From assembly GCF_900129885.1 (NCBI RefSeq), contig NZ_FQXE01000012.1:1-64000 (forward strand): a DNA stretch of 64,000 bases. The letters run 5' to 3'. The stretch is from Pollutimonas bauzanensis. GTDB taxonomy: Bacteria > Pseudomonadota > Gammaproteobacteria > Burkholderiales > Burkholderiaceae_B. This document shows, one piece after another, positions 51,098 through 61,196 of this stretch. Made by a program: the position numbers and the translations under genes. Each line of letters starts with the position of its first letter. Within the stretch, counting starts at the first letter, position 1. The notes below the pieces were generated by a model that saw only the letters and a list, made by a program, of their open reading frames with translations, was not told the origin of the DNA and did no database searches.

Positions 51098-52516
51098 ATG
51101 GCTATTTCATCTATCGGCGTCGGTTCCGGTCTTCCCCTGAGCGAACTGCTGGAAAATTTGCGCACCAACGAAGAGTTGTCGCTGGGCCTGATCGAATCCA
51201 GGGCCACCGCGGTACAAAACCGCCTGTCCGGCTACGGCACCATCAAAAGCTCCATCGAAGCGCTCAAGACAGCGTCCGATGCCCTGGGCAAGGCCGAGAC
51301 TTTCGGCGCGCTGAAAACCACCGTCAGCGGCGACGCCTTCACCGCCAGCGCGTCCGCCAAGGGCATAGCCGGGCAATACCGCATCGAAGTCCAGGAATTG
51401 GCGACGGCGCAAACCTTGACCAGCGCTGGCCAAACCAATCGCAAAGCCGCCCTGGCCGATGGTAAAGTCGGCATTGAAATAAAGCTGGCCGGCAACGCCG
51501 CCAAGACCTTGACGCTGGATTCCGCCGACACCTCGCTGGAAGGCATAGCCAAGGCCATCAACAGCGATTCCAGCCTGGGCGTAAGCGCCACGCTGATCAA
51601 TGACGGATCGGTTCCGCCCAAATCCTATCTGTTGCTGACCGCCAAAGAAACAGGCGAAAAAGCCTCGATTGAACGCATCACCGTTACCGACGCCGGCGCC
51701 GGCACCGACGTCACGGCGCTCCAGAATACTATCGGCTTCGTGAAAGGCTCGGGCGGCGCTCCCAACACGGGCGCCCTTACCGAACAGGCCGCCAAGAATG
51801 CGAGCCTGCTGGTCAACGGCATACAGATCACGTCCCAATCCAATACCGTCGAAGACGCCATCGATGGCGTGACGCTGACGCTGCTCAAGAAGAATGAAGC
51901 GGGCAGCGCGGACACCTTGTCGATCACCAAGGACGACAGCGTCGCGTCCAAGGCCATCAATACCTTCGTCTCGGCCTATAACAATCTGCAAAGCATCATC
52001 AAGACCCTGACCTCGTACGATGTCGACAATCAGAAGAGCAGCGCGCTGACCGGCGACAGCCTGGCCCGCAATGTGCAAAGTCAGGTGCGCGGCGCCTTGA
52101 ACGCGGCTGGCACCGGCGCAGTCCGTACCCTGGCCCAACTCGGTATCACCACCAGCCCCACCGACGGCACGCTCAAGGTGGATGATGACAAGCTCGCGGC
52201 GGCCTTGAAAGACAACATGGTCGACGTGCAAAGCCTGTTCGCCGGTGAAAACGGCATCAGCAAACAGTTGGGGGCTGTCGCCGATACCTATGTGAAAAGC
52301 GGGGGCCTGATCAACTCGGCCGCCGACAGCATGACGGACACCCTGAAGCAGATGAACAAGCAATACCAGGCCGAGTCCGACCGTATCGACGCTAGAATGG
52401 AAAACTATCGCAAGCAATTCACCGCCCTGGATACCGCCATGGCGCAGATGAATTCCGTCAGCAGCTACCTGACCCAGCAGCTCGCCATGCTGAGCAATTT
52501 GAACGACCAATCATGA
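51098..52516 (+). CDS. fliD: Flagellar filament cap (hook-associated protein 2)
   Basis: 472 residues. N-terminal FliD segment SIGVGSGLPLSELLENLRTN, a central D2/D3 region, then FLiD_C with LAQLGITTSPTDGTLKVDDD and coiled-coil DSMTDTLKQMNKQYQAESDR, ERMENYRKQFTALDTAM-like end. FliD caps the growing filament and folds flagellin. Its stop overlaps fliS by 4 bases (ATGA). Confidence 0.96.
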   Translation: MAISSIGVGSGLPLSELLENLRTNEELSLGLIESRATAVQNRLSGYGTIKSSIEALKTASDALGKAETFGALKTTVSGDAFTASASAKGIAGQYRIEVQELATAQTLTSAGQTNRKAALADGKVGIEIKLAGNAAKTLTLDSADTSLEGIAKAINSDSSLGVSATLINDGSVPPKSYLLLTAKETGEKASIERITVTDAGAGTDVTALQNTIGFVKGSGGAPNTGALTEQAAKNASLLVNGIQITSQSNTVEDAIDGVTLTLLKKNEAGSADTLSITKDDSVASKAINTFVSAYNNLQSIIKTLTSYDVDNQKSSALTGDSLARNVQSQVRGALNAAGTGAVRTLAQLGITTSPTDGTLKVDDDKLAAALKDNMVDVQSLFAGENGISKQLGAVADTYVKSGGLINSAADSMTDTLKQMNKQYQAESDRIDARMENYRKQFTALDTAMAQMNSVSSYLTQQLAMLSNLNDQS

Positions 52517-52953
52517 CCTACGCTTCTGCACGCGGCCCGCGGCGGCAACATTCCATCCAGGCCTATGCCAATATAGGACTGGAAACCGAAGTGCTGAGCG
52601 CCAGTCCGGAACACCTGATCACCTTGCTGTTCAACGGCGCCCAGGCGGCCATCCTGAAAGCCCGGCTCCATATGGAAAGCAATAATCTCGAAGGGCGCGG
52701 CATGGCCATATCCAAAGCCATCGATATCGTCGACTCGGGCCTCAAGGCCAGCGTGGACCGGGAATCGGGCGGCGAGCTGGCCACCAACCTGGTCGCCACC
52801 TACGAATTGATCATACGCAATCTGCTTCTGGCCAACCTGAATGCCGACCTCGAAAAACTCGCGCTGGCCGAGCGCCTGCTGATCGATATAGGCAGCGCCT
52901 GGCGCGCCGCCGTCGACCCCCGCATCGAAGCCGAGGCCAGTCAAACAGCCTAG
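52513..52953 (+). CDS. fliS: Flagellin export chaperone
   Basis: 146 residues. Typical FliS: YANIGLETEVLSASPEHLIT, LLFNGAQAAILKAR, then ISKAIDIVDSGLKASVDRES and LATNLVATYELI. FliS holds the flagellin C-terminus unfolded before export. It is coupled to fliD by overlap. Confidence 0.95.
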   Translation: MTYASARGPRRQHSIQAYANIGLETEVLSASPEHLITLLFNGAQAAILKARLHMESNNLEGRGMAISKAIDIVDSGLKASVDRESGGELATNLVATYELIIRNLLLANLNADLEKLALAERLLIDIGSAWRAAVDPRIEAEASQTA

Positions 52954-53021
52954 GCCGTTATACCGAACGCATACCCCTAGTCTTTAACCTTTAAATATCA
53001 TATGCTTGCCTGACCAACCTT

Positions 53022-53408
53022 ATGCAAGCGCTTTTATCTTCGCCACCTCAATCCGCCCTAGACCGCCCCATGATTTTACCTATGAGCCATTCCTCGTCCA
53101 TTTTGCGCCAGTACGAAATCATAGCCGGCATTTCCAGCAGCATGCTGGTGGAAGCGCGCGCCAACAACTGGGACCGGGTGGTCGCCCTGGGCGAGCAATA
53201 CCAGGACGCCGTTGAATCCCTGCGCGCCATGGCCACGCTCAGCGATGAAGACCGCCAGGCGCGCAAAGACTTGCTGACCAAGATTCTCGATGACGACGCC
53301 CATATCCGCATGCTGGCGACGCCCGAGCTTGGCCGCCTGGGAATGCTGCTGGGCAATATGAAACGTCAGCAGACCGTCTTGCAGGCTTATTCCCATACTG
53401 TCTCGTAA
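53022..53408 (+). CDS. fliT: FliT-type flagellar chaperone
   Basis: Up to 128 residues; ATG 53082 (108 residues, MSHSSSILRQYEIIAGISSS) fits the usual FliT length better, but no start has a clear ribosome site. An all-helical small protein, with WDRVVALGEQYQDAVESLR and LLGNMKRQQTVLQAYS helices as in FliT. FliT is the FliD chaperone and in enterobacteria an anti-FlhDC factor. Position after fliS supports the call. Confidence 0.8.
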   Translation: MQALLSSPPQSALDRPMILPMSHSSSILRQYEIIAGISSSMLVEARANNWDRVVALGEQYQDAVESLRAMATLSDEDRQARKDLLTKILDDDAHIRMLATPELGRLGMLLGNMKRQQTVLQAYSHTVS

Positions 53409-53410
53409 TC

Positions 53411-54820
53411 ATGAGCATAGGCGGCCCCTCGGCTCTGGGCACCCTGTTGGTGCACCGGCTTGATTCCGTTCTGGGCACGACATTATCTCAGCAAGCCAAC
53501 CTGGTCACCGGGGCGCGCCCGGACGCGGTAACCCAGCCGGGCAACCCCGAGCGGCCCGACGCCGCCCAGAACGAAACGCATCGCCAGCCGCGCGACAGCG
53601 TGGACCGCGCCACGGCGCAAACCGAACAGCAAGCCCGGCAGGCGATAGCCCGCGCCAAGCTGGATGCCCGCACGGCCGAATTGCTGGCGGCCCGCAGCGC
53701 GCCCAATACCAGCACCACCCGGTCGGCCCCGACCAGCCTGGGCCATGCCGCCAGGACGATATTGGCGCTGCTGGCGAACTATCCGGACCAGGATGCCGCG
53801 GTGCAAGGCAAGACGCCCTTGCTCGGCTCCCAGCCACGCCTTGCCGACGGCGCCCTGGCCGGCGGCGGCGCCGCGAACAATGCGGCGCGTTCCGACGCCG
53901 CCGCGGGCGCAAGCCGCGGCCTGAACAGCCCAGCGCCCGCAAGCGCCGGCACGGCCGGCCCGCTGGGCGGGCCGGCCGCCACCTCGGCTGCCGCCGCGCC
54001 GGCCTCAACGCAGGCCTCGGTGCCCGCCCAATTGGCGCAGGCGCTGGCGCAGGCCTTGCAAAGCAGCGGCATATTTTACGAATCGCACCTGAATAACCTG
54101 GCCTTCGGCAAGCAAAGCCTCAGCCAGCTGCAAATGGAGCCGCAGGCCCAGGTGGCACGCGGCGCGGTGGACGGCGCGGCGTCCGGCAACAGCGCAGGCG
54201 CCGCGCCGGCGCCGCCTAGCGCCTCCCATGCCCTTCCCCCCGCAGGCGCGGATAGCGCCAGCGCCGCGGGCCAGGGCCAGCGCGGCGAAACACTCCCTGG
54301 CCAGAACGCATCCGCCACTGCCTCCGCCGCCGCGCCGGGCGGCGCCAATCCAGGCGGCGCCGTGCCCGTGCCCGGCCTGGACCCGCAAACCCATCAACTG
54401 GTGCGCCAGCAACTGGAAGTGCTGGCCAATCAAACCTTTGCCTGGCGCGGCGAAGCCTGGCCCAATGCACCCATGGAGTGGGAAATCAATCGCCGTGAAC
54501 CGTCCAGGGAAGACACCGATCTGTCGCCCGAAACCGAGCACTGGGCCACCCGCATCAATATCCAGCTGCCAGTGCTGGGCACGGTCCAGGCCAGGCTGAC
54601 GCTGGCCGGACAGCAAGTGGTCATGCATTTGATTGCGCCGGAATCCTCGGCCTTGCTGAGCGAACATGCCGAGGCCTTGCGCGGACGCTATTCCGCATTG
54701 GGCCTGCAGTTGAGCCAGCTGTCGGTTGCCGACAATGCCTGGAACGCCGCCGCCGGCGGCCGGCAAGACGGCGCGGCGAACCCGCCGGGCGCTGGCGCCG
54801 ATAACGGCTCCAGCTCATGA
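53411..54820 (+). CDS. FliK-like protein (first of two hook-length-type genes)
   Basis: 469 residues. The N-terminal ~300 are Ala/Gly/Pro/Gln/Ser-rich and probably disordered. The C-terminal ~140 form a FliK-type type III substrate-switch-like domain (PMEWEINRREPSREDTDLSP, then INIQLPVLGTVQARLTLAGQ, QVVMHLIAPESSALLSEHA). It begins 2 bases after fliT and overlaps flhX by 4 bases. A second, more standard fliK is at 61197. This paralogue may serve with FlhX, but that is inference. Confidence 0.78.
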   Translation: MSIGGPSALGTLLVHRLDSVLGTTLSQQANLVTGARPDAVTQPGNPERPDAAQNETHRQPRDSVDRATAQTEQQARQAIARAKLDARTAELLAARSAPNTSTTRSAPTSLGHAARTILALLANYPDQDAAVQGKTPLLGSQPRLADGALAGGGAANNAARSDAAAGASRGLNSPAPASAGTAGPLGGPAATSAAAAPASTQASVPAQLAQALAQALQSSGIFYESHLNNLAFGKQSLSQLQMEPQAQVARGAVDGAASGNSAGAAPAPPSASHALPPAGADSASAAGQGQRGETLPGQNASATASAAAPGGANPGGAVPVPGLDPQTHQLVRQQLEVLANQTFAWRGEAWPNAPMEWEINRREPSREDTDLSPETEHWATRINIQLPVLGTVQARLTLAGQQVVMHLIAPESSALLSEHAEALRGRYSALGLQLSQLSVADNAWNAAAGGRQDGAANPPGAGADNGSSS

Positions 54821-55134
54821 CGGCCGGCACGCACGCCCTCGATGATGGCCGGCCGGTCGCCGTCGCCATTAGCTACGACAAGCAGGACGCCGCGCCGCGC
54901 GTCGTCGCCAAGGGCTATGGCACGCTGGCCGAAACGATTATCCGCACAGCCAGGGAAAACGGCTTGTATGTACATGAGTCGCCGGAGCTCGTAGGTCTAT
55001 TGATGCAAATAGACCTCGACGCCCACATTCCCCCGCAGCTGTATGTCGCCATCGCCGAACTGCTGGCCTGGCTATATGCCCTGGAGGGCGGCAAGGGCGA
55101 AGAATTGCTGATGAATCGGCCAGCTGCTGGCTAG
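54817..55134 (+). CDS. flhX: FlhX: stand-alone FlhB C-terminal-domain protein
   Basis: 105 residues matching only the cytoplasmic C-terminal domain of FlhB/YscU: RPVAVAISYDKQDAAPRVVA, KGYGTLAETIIRTARENGL, then VHESPELVGLLMQIDLDAHI and PPQLYVAIAELLAWLYALEG. The NPTH autocleavage motif is not present. Such FlhX proteins can partly replace FlhB-CC in the export-specificity switch. It directly follows the FliK-like gene (4-base overlap). Confidence 0.88.
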   Translation: MTAGTHALDDGRPVAVAISYDKQDAAPRVVAKGYGTLAETIIRTARENGLYVHESPELVGLLMQIDLDAHIPPQLYVAIAELLAWLYALEGGKGEELLMNRPAAG

Positions 55135-55162
55135 GCGCGCGAAGCGCCCCGCAAAACCAGCC

Positions 55163-55495
55163 CTATACCGCCATGCTGGCGATTTCCTGATAGGCGGCAA
55201 CCAGCCGGTTGCGCACCTGCACGGTCGCCTGGAAGGCAATGCCCGCTTTCTGCATGTCTATCATCACATCGTTGAGGGCCACGTCGGGCGCGCCCAGCTG
55301 AAACGCGCGCGCCTGCGCGGCCGAACTGTTCTGCATATCGGACACGCGTCCCAGAGAACGCGCCAATTCCGCGGCAAAGCCGCCCGAGTCGGCCACAGCG
55401 CCCGCCGCAGGCGCCGACGTACCCGAGGCCGCCTGCGCGACGGCCCGCATCTGCGACAGCATGCTTTCGATTGCAGATAGATTTTGTATAGCCAT
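55163..55495 (-). CDS. fliE: Flagellar hook-basal body protein FliE
   Basis: 110 residues, with the FliE end GAPDVALNDVMIDMQKAGIA, FQATVQVRNRLVAAYQEIAS. FliE joins the MS ring and the proximal rod. It is on the minus strand, divergent from fliF and convergent with flhX, a typical beta-proteobacterial layout. Confidence 0.95.
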   Translation of the reverse strand: MAIQNLSAIESMLSQMRAVAQAASGTSAPAAGAVADSGGFAAELARSLGRVSDMQNSSAAQARAFQLGAPDVALNDVMIDMQKAGIAFQATVQVRNRLVAAYQEIASMAV

Positions 55496-55854
55496 ATGTA
55501 TAGATCCAAACGCCTGGGATTTTCACGCCTGCCTAATGTAGCGAAAATCGCGCAGCGGCAAGCGCCGCATCAAGGCCCAAAACACCGGTCTTTTCCCGCA
55601 ATAGCGCCACCGGGCTCAAAGGCTATAGTCACCGCTCGGGACCCACTGAAGGCGCGCCGTGGCGCGTCTTGTCCGCCACGCATTCCATAAGAGCTAAATA
55701 ACACCCAAAAGCAGTGTTTTTCGACGCTTGCCTGTTTGGCTTTCCACGCAATAATTCACACTCCCTTATTTTTGTCTTGCCGCATGTACACCTTGCCAAC
55801 TACCAGCTCGACGTTCTCGCCACGCCAGAACCATTACAGCGCTAGAGGTCGTCA
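55496..55854. other. Divergent fliE-fliF promoter region
   Basis: 359 bases without a gene. A GC hairpin is at 55649-55670 (AAGGCGCGCC / GGCGCGTCTT). I see no good sigma-28 or sigma-54 match, so FlhDC-type activation is likely, but I could not identify its box with confidence. Confidence 0.4.
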
Positions 55855-57531
55855 ATGAGCCAACCGGCTGATTTGTTGGCCCGCTTTCCGGCACTTGCAA
55901 AAATAGGCACCTGGTCCAAGCCCGTACAACTGGGCCTCGCCGCGGCGGCCGTGGCCATCGTTGCCGTGCTGTTGCTGTGGAGCCGGGCGCCGGACTATAA
56001 AGTCCTGTTCTCGAATCTCGAAGATCGCGATGGCGGCGCCATTGTCGCGGCGCTCACGCAGATGAACGTGCCCTACCAGCTGGCCTCCACGGGCAACGCC
56101 ATACTGGTGCCCGCCGACAAGGTCCATGAGGCGCGCCTGCAACTGGCCCAGCAGGGCCTGCCGCGCAGCGGCGAAGCCGGTTTCGACCTGCTCGACAAAA
56201 CCCGCTTCGGCGCCAGCCAGTTCACCGAACAAATCAACTACCAGCGGGCGCTGGAAGGCGAGATCGTCAGTTCGATCCAGGCCTTGCACGCCGTGCAGAG
56301 CGCCCGCCTGCACTTGGCCATACCGCGCGAATCCTTGTTCGTGCGCGATCGCCAGGCGCCCACCGCGTCCGTGCTGCTCACCCTCTACCCCGGCCGCAGC
56401 CTGAGCGACGCCCAGGTCGGCGCCATTACCTGGCTGGTCTCGTCCAGCGTTCCCAACCTGACGGCCGACAAGGTATCGGTCGTGGACCAGAATGGCCGCC
56501 TGCTGACGTCCCCCAGCGGCGAAGCCGGCGCCGACAGCAGCCGGCGCAACCTGGTCAACGATATCGAATCGCGCACCGTCCAGCGCATCCTGACATTGCT
56601 CAACCCCCTGGTCGGGTCGGGCAATGTGCGCGCGCAAGTCAGCGCCGATATGGACTTCTCGCAGCGTGAACAGACGTCGGAAGTCTACCGCCCCAACCAG
56701 AAGCCTGGCGACGCGGCGGTGCGCAGCGAGCAGACCAGCGCATCGGTGCAGAACAATGTATTGCCGCCGGAGGGCGTGCCAGGCGCATTGACCAACCAGC
56801 CTCCCGCCAATGCCACGGCGCCTATCGTCACCGCGCCGCCGGCGCCGGCGGCGAATCAGAATCCAGCCAATGCGGGCGCCAATGGCGCGCCCGGCAACCT
56901 GGCCACCGCTCCCGCCGGCACTAACGCGGCACAGAACGGCTCGGCCAGTTCCCGCAACGACGCCACGATCAACTATGAAGTAGACCGCACCATCAACCAC
57001 GTCAAGGAACCGCTGGGCAAGCTGCGGCGCCTGTCGGCCGCGGTCGTGGTCAATTACCGCAGCAACGACGGCAAGCCTGAAGCCTTGCCGCCGGAAGAGC
57101 TCGCAAAACTCAACGATCTGGTCAAGCAGGCCATGGGCTATTCGGCCGAACGCGGCGATACCCTGAGCGTCGTCAACAGCGCCTTCAGCGACGACACGCC
57201 GCCTTCTCCGCCGGTCTGGGAAAACCCGGTCTACCTCGATTACGCCGTGCAGCTGGCCAAGTACCTGTTTATCGCTCTGCTGGTCTTGCTGGTGTGGCGC
57301 AAGCTCGTGCGGCCGATGATGGAAACAGCCGCCGAGGCGAAGGTCCAGACCGACGCCGAGGCCGCCGAGATCGCCACCAACCGCGAGCAGATGGCCGCGG
57401 CGGAACGGCGCGCATCGGAAATCAGCCGCTACGAAGACAATATGACTACGGCCCGCACCATGGCCGAAAAAGACCCGCGCGCCGTCGCCATGGTGCTGCG
57501 TTCATGGATGGAAAAAAATGGCAACCGCTGA
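55855..57531 (+). CDS. fliF: Flagellar MS-ring protein
   Basis: 558 residues. Two membrane segments: PVQLGLAAAAVAIVAVLLLW near residue 22-42 and YLFIALLVLLVWRKL near 470-485. YscJ-like domain spans FSNLEDRDGGAIVAALTQMN to LLDKTRFGASQFTEQINYQR, and the C-terminal cytoplasmic tail binds FliG. A low-complexity Ala/Asn/Pro insert occupies about 310-365, as is usual for the periplasmic domain. AGAGG is upstream of ATG. First gene of the fliFGHIJKLM operon. Confidence 0.97.
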   Translation: MSQPADLLARFPALAKIGTWSKPVQLGLAAAAVAIVAVLLLWSRAPDYKVLFSNLEDRDGGAIVAALTQMNVPYQLASTGNAILVPADKVHEARLQLAQQGLPRSGEAGFDLLDKTRFGASQFTEQINYQRALEGEIVSSIQALHAVQSARLHLAIPRESLFVRDRQAPTASVLLTLYPGRSLSDAQVGAITWLVSSSVPNLTADKVSVVDQNGRLLTSPSGEAGADSSRRNLVNDIESRTVQRILTLLNPLVGSGNVRAQVSADMDFSQREQTSEVYRPNQKPGDAAVRSEQTSASVQNNVLPPEGVPGALTNQPPANATAPIVTAPPAPAANQNPANAGANGAPGNLATAPAGTNAAQNGSASSRNDATINYEVDRTINHVKEPLGKLRRLSAAVVVNYRSNDGKPEALPPEELAKLNDLVKQAMGYSAERGDTLSVVNSAFSDDTPPSPPVWENPVYLDYAVQLAKYLFIALLVLLVWRKLVRPMMETAAEAKVQTDAEAAEIATNREQMAAAERRASEISRYEDNMTTARTMAEKDPRAVAMVLRSWMEKNGNR

Positions 57532-58519
57532 TCCCAACCTGGACCGCTGCGCAATCCTCATGATGTCACTGGGCGAGGACGCCGCGGCCGAAGTCTTCAA
57601 ATACCTGAGCGCCCGCGAAGTGCAGATGGTGGGGTCGGCCATGGCCAACCTCAAGCAGGTCACGCGCGCCGACGTGGACGCCGTTCTGGAAGAGTTCCGC
57701 CAGGAAGCCGACCAGTTCATGGCCGTCACCCTGGGTTCGGACGAGTACATACGTTCCGTGCTCACCAAGGCCTTGGGCAACGACCGCGCCGCCGGCCTGA
57801 TCGAGGACATACTGGAAGCCGGCGACAACGCCAATGGCATAGACGCGCTGAACTGGCTGGACGCCACCAGCGTGGCCGAACTGATCGCCGACGAACATCC
57901 CCAAATCATCGCCACGATACTGGTGCACCTGGAGCGCGACCGCGCCTCGGGCGTCCTGGCCCTGCTTACCGAGCGCCTGCGCAACGACGTCATGCTGCGC
58001 ATCGCCACCTTCGGCGGCGTGCAGCCGGCCGCCCTGCATGAACTGACCGACGTGCTCAACAACATGCTGTCGGGCCAAGGCGCCAAGCGCAGCAAGATGG
58101 GCGGCGTGCGCACGGCCGCCGAAATACTCAACTTCATGAATTCGACGGAAGAAGAGGCCGTGGTGAGCAGCCTGCGCGAACTGGACGCCGACCTGGCGCA
58201 GCGCATCGTCGACGAAATGTTCGTCTTCGAGAATCTGGCCGAGATCGAAGACACCGCCATCCAGCTCATTCTCAAAGAAATCGACACCACCTCGCTGACT
58301 ATCGCCCTGAAGGGAGCGCCCGAAGAGCTGCGCGAGAAGTTCTTCAAGAATATGTCCAACCGGGCCGCCGAAATGCTGCGCGACGATCTCGATGCGCAAG
58401 GGCCGGTGCGCATGTCCAAGGTCGAGGAAGAACAGAAGAACATTGTCCAGGTCGCCCGCAAACTGGCCGAGGCGGGTCAATTCACCCTGGGCAGTCTTGG
58501 AAACGACGAATATGTCTGA
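57518..58519 (+). CDS. fliG: Flagellar motor switch protein FliG
   Basis: 333 residues. FliG-N (CAILMMSLGEDAAAEVFKYL), middle domain (SVAELIADEHPQIIATILVH) and FliG-C (NLAEIEDTAIQLILKEIDTT, then SLTIALKGAPEELREKFFKN, MSNRAAEMLRDDLD). The charged torque helix is intact. Overlaps fliF by 14 bases and fliH by 8. Confidence 0.97.
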   Translation: MATADPNLDRCAILMMSLGEDAAAEVFKYLSAREVQMVGSAMANLKQVTRADVDAVLEEFRQEADQFMAVTLGSDEYIRSVLTKALGNDRAAGLIEDILEAGDNANGIDALNWLDATSVAELIADEHPQIIATILVHLERDRASGVLALLTERLRNDVMLRIATFGGVQPAALHELTDVLNNMLSGQGAKRSKMGGVRTAAEILNFMNSTEEEAVVSSLRELDADLAQRIVDEMFVFENLAEIEDTAIQLILKEIDTTSLTIALKGAPEELREKFFKNMSNRAAEMLRDDLDAQGPVRMSKVEEEQKNIVQVARKLAEAGQFTLGSLGNDEYV

Positions 58520-59252
58520 CAAGCAGATTGGCAACTACCAGGAAGCCGATATGTGGAAGCGCTGGGAAATGACGTCGTTTGACGCTCCCGCGGCGCCTGT
58601 CAGGCAGGCGCCGGCGCAAAAGCCCGCGCCCAAGGCGGCCGATTTGTATGCCGAAGTCAAACGCCTGCGCAGCGCCGCGCAATTGAGCGGCCACGCCGAA
58701 GGCTATGCCCGCGGCCATGAGCAGGGTCTGGCGGCGGGCACCGAAGAAGGCCTCACGGCCGGGCATGAGCAAGGATACAAGGCCGGCTATGACGCGGGCC
58801 ATGCCGCCGGACGCGAACGCGCCGAGCAGGAAGCCGGGCAGCTGCAATCCCTGGCCCGGGCCTGCGCCGACTCGCTCGCCTCGATAGAGGCGGAAATGGG
58901 CCAGGCCTTGATTTCCCTGTCCATCCGGATCGCCGAACAGGTTCTGCGCAGCACGCTGGATGCGCATCCTGAAAAAATACTGGACCTGGTGCGCGACATC
59001 ACCCATCTGGACAGCAGCAAGGAAGCCATGCTCAAGCTGCGCGTCAATCCCGCCGACCTGGACCTGGTCGACCAGTACCTGCAGCATGACATCGGCGTCA
59101 ACCATTGGCGGCTGCTGGCCGATGAATCCATCGAGCGCGGCGGCTGCCTGGCCGAAACCGTCCTGGGCAACATCGATGCGACGCTGCAGACCCGCTGGCA
59201 GCGCGTGACCTCGACGCTGGGGCATAAGCTTGCCGGCGCCAAGAAGGCCTGA
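58512..59252 (+). CDS. fliH: Flagellar export apparatus protein FliH
   Basis: 246 residues from ATG 58512 inside the fliG end. It has the GxxxG-rich helix typical of FliH ([38 protein letters not shown]), and the C-terminal FliI-binding domain with [20 protein letters not shown] and [20 protein letters not shown]. FliH holds the ATPase FliI near the export gate. Confidence 0.95.
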   Translation: MSDKQIGNYQEADMWKRWEMTSFDAPAAPVRQAPAQKPAPKAADLYAEVKRLRSAAQLSGHAEGYARGHEQGLAAGTEEGLTAGHEQGYKAGYDAGHAAGRERAEQEAGQLQSLARACADSLASIEAEMGQALISLSIRIAEQVLRSTLDAHPEKILDLVRDITHLDSSKEAMLKLRVNPADLDLVDQYLQHDIGVNHWRLLADESIERGGCLAETVLGNIDATLQTRWQRVTSTLGHKLAGAKKA

Positions 59253-60742
59253 TGTCCAAGACGACCGAGCTCCTGGCCACCTCCACCGCCCGCTGGCAGG
59301 CCCAGCTTGAAGCGGGAGCGAGACGGGTCGCCGCGACCGAGTCCTGGCATGTCAGCGGCCGCATCACGCGGGCCACCGGTCTGGTCCTGGAAGCCACCGG
59401 CCTGCGCCTGGCCGTGGGCGCCGCCTGCAAAATAGAAATTTCTCCCGGCCGGGATTACTGGGCCGATGCCGAGGTGGTCGGCTTCCACGGCGATACCTTG
59501 TACCTGATGCCGCAAAGCGATATTTCAGGCCTGCCTCCGGGCGCCAGGGTGGTCCCCATCGAACCGGGCATCCAGAGCCATGTTCCGCTGCCCCGGCAGG
59601 CGCTCGACGAACTGGGGCCTCCGCCCATACTGTCGCGCCATCTGCCGGTCGGCGACGCGCTGCTGGGCCGCGTGCTGGACGGCGCGGGACGTCCGCTGGA
59701 CGATCTGGGCCCCCTGACCCACATCGGCTCGGCGCCGCTGGGAGCGCAAATCATCAACCCCCTCTCTCGCGCGCCGGTGGACACCGTGCTGGACGTGGGC
59801 GTGCGCGCCATCAATGGCTTGCTCACGGTGGGGCGCGGCCAGCGCATGGGCCTGTTTGCCGGCTCCGGCGTCGGCAAAAGCGTGCTGCTGGGCATGATGG
59901 CCCGCTACACCAAGGCGGATGTGATCGTCGTCGGGCTCATCGGCGAACGGGGCCGCGAGGTCAAGGAATTCATCGAACACAACCTGGGCCCCGAGGGCCT
60001 CAAGCGCTCGGTCGTGGTCGCCGCCCCGGCCGATGTATCGCCGCTGCTGCGGCTGCAGGGCGCGGTATACGCCACCAAACTGGCGGAATACTTTCGCGAC
60101 CAGGGCAGGCATGTGCTGTTGATCATGGACTCGCTGACCCGCTACGCCATGGCCCAACGGGAGATCGCCTTGGCGATAGGCGAGCCGCCCGCCACCAAAG
60201 GCTATCCGCCTTCGGTGTTCGCCAAGCTGCCGGCGCTGGTCGAACGCGCGGGCAATGGCGCCCCGATAGGCGACAAGCCCGCCGGATCGATTACCGCGTT
60301 CTATACGGTGCTGACCGAAGGCGACGACCAGCAGGACCCGATCGCCGACGCGGCGCGCGCCATCCTCGACGGCCACATCGTGCTGTCGCGCAGCCTGGCC
60401 GAATCGGGCCACTACCCTGCCATCGACATCGAGGCCTCGATTTCGCGTGTCATGTCCGCCATTGTGCCCAAAGAGCAGTTTGCCCTGGTGCACAAATTCA
60501 AGCAGATGCTGTCGCGCTATCAGCGCAACCACGACCTGATCGCGGTGGGCGCCTATACGCCGGGCAATGATCCGCAGATCGATCAGGCCATCGAAAAATA
60601 CCCATGGCTGGAAGCCTATTTGCAGCAAGGCATTGAAATGCACGTCGATTACGCGGCGGCGACCGGCGAATTGCAGACACTACTGGGCCAGGGCGGCGAA
60701 CCATCGCAAGCGTCCGCGCCGCAAGGAATGAACCATGGCTAG
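59252..60742 (+). CDS. fliI: Flagellum-specific ATPase
   Basis: 496 residues. Walker A in [20 protein letters not shown], Walker B in [20 protein letters not shown], and the [20 protein letters not shown] segment of the F1-like family. It energises unfolding and release of export substrates. Its ATG overlaps the fliH stop (TGATG), and its own end overlaps fliJ by 8 bases. Confidence 0.97.
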   Translation: MSKTTELLATSTARWQAQLEAGARRVAATESWHVSGRITRATGLVLEATGLRLAVGAACKIEISPGRDYWADAEVVGFHGDTLYLMPQSDISGLPPGARVVPIEPGIQSHVPLPRQALDELGPPPILSRHLPVGDALLGRVLDGAGRPLDDLGPLTHIGSAPLGAQIINPLSRAPVDTVLDVGVRAINGLLTVGRGQRMGLFAGSGVGKSVLLGMMARYTKADVIVVGLIGERGREVKEFIEHNLGPEGLKRSVVVAAPADVSPLLRLQGAVYATKLAEYFRDQGRHVLLIMDSLTRYAMAQREIALAIGEPPATKGYPPSVFAKLPALVERAGNGAPIGDKPAGSITAFYTVLTEGDDQQDPIADAARAILDGHIVLSRSLAESGHYPAIDIEASISRVMSAIVPKEQFALVHKFKQMLSRYQRNHDLIAVGAYTPGNDPQIDQAIEKYPWLEAYLQQGIEMHVDYAAATGELQTLLGQGGEPSQASAPQGMNHG

Positions 60743-61184
60743 CGCATCTTCGCTGAACACCTTGATCGGGCTGTCCAAGGACGGCGCCGACAAGGCCGGC
60801 AAACAGCTTCAGTTGCTGACGGCCGAGCGCCAAAAGGCTGAAGCCCAGCTCTCGACCTTGCAGGTTTACCGCCAGGATTACGCGCAGCGCCTGCAGAAAG
60901 CCACCGAATCCGGGCTCTCGGCGTCGAACTACCACAACTTTAGGCAGTTTATCGCCACTTTGGATGAGGCGATTTTGCAGCAAAATAGAGTCGTCGTACA
61001 GATGGACGCCAAAATCGAGCAGGAGCGCCAGCAATGGTATGCCGAGAAGCGCCGCTTGAGCTCTTTTGAAGCGCTGCAAACGCGCCAGGCGCGCCAGCAG
61101 ACTCTGCGCGACAACCGTAGCGAACAACTCGCCAGCGATGAAATCTCGGCGAATTTGTACCGCCGGGCACACCACTCTCACTGA
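60735..61184 (+). CDS. fliJ: Flagellar export protein FliJ
   Basis: 149 residues, a long antiparallel coiled coil ([39 protein letters not shown], and the second half [20 protein letters not shown]). FliJ is the gamma-like stalk of the FliI ring. Overlaps fliI. Confidence 0.95.
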   Translation: MASASSLNTLIGLSKDGADKAGKQLQLLTAERQKAEAQLSTLQVYRQDYAQRLQKATESGLSASNYHNFRQFIATLDEAILQQNRVVVQMDAKIEQERQQWYAEKRRLSSFEALQTRQARQQTLRDNRSEQLASDEISANLYRRAHHSH

Positions 61185-61196
61185 TCAGGGCCAGCC

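Noticed and set aside
51107-52510. 467-codon frame opposite fliD
   Set aside because: Shadow of a recognised flagellar gene; no start context or motif.
55700-55850. Sigma-54 promoter before fliF (TGGC ... GC)
   Set aside because: Spacing between GG and GC is 8, not 10; does not fit the -24/-12 class.
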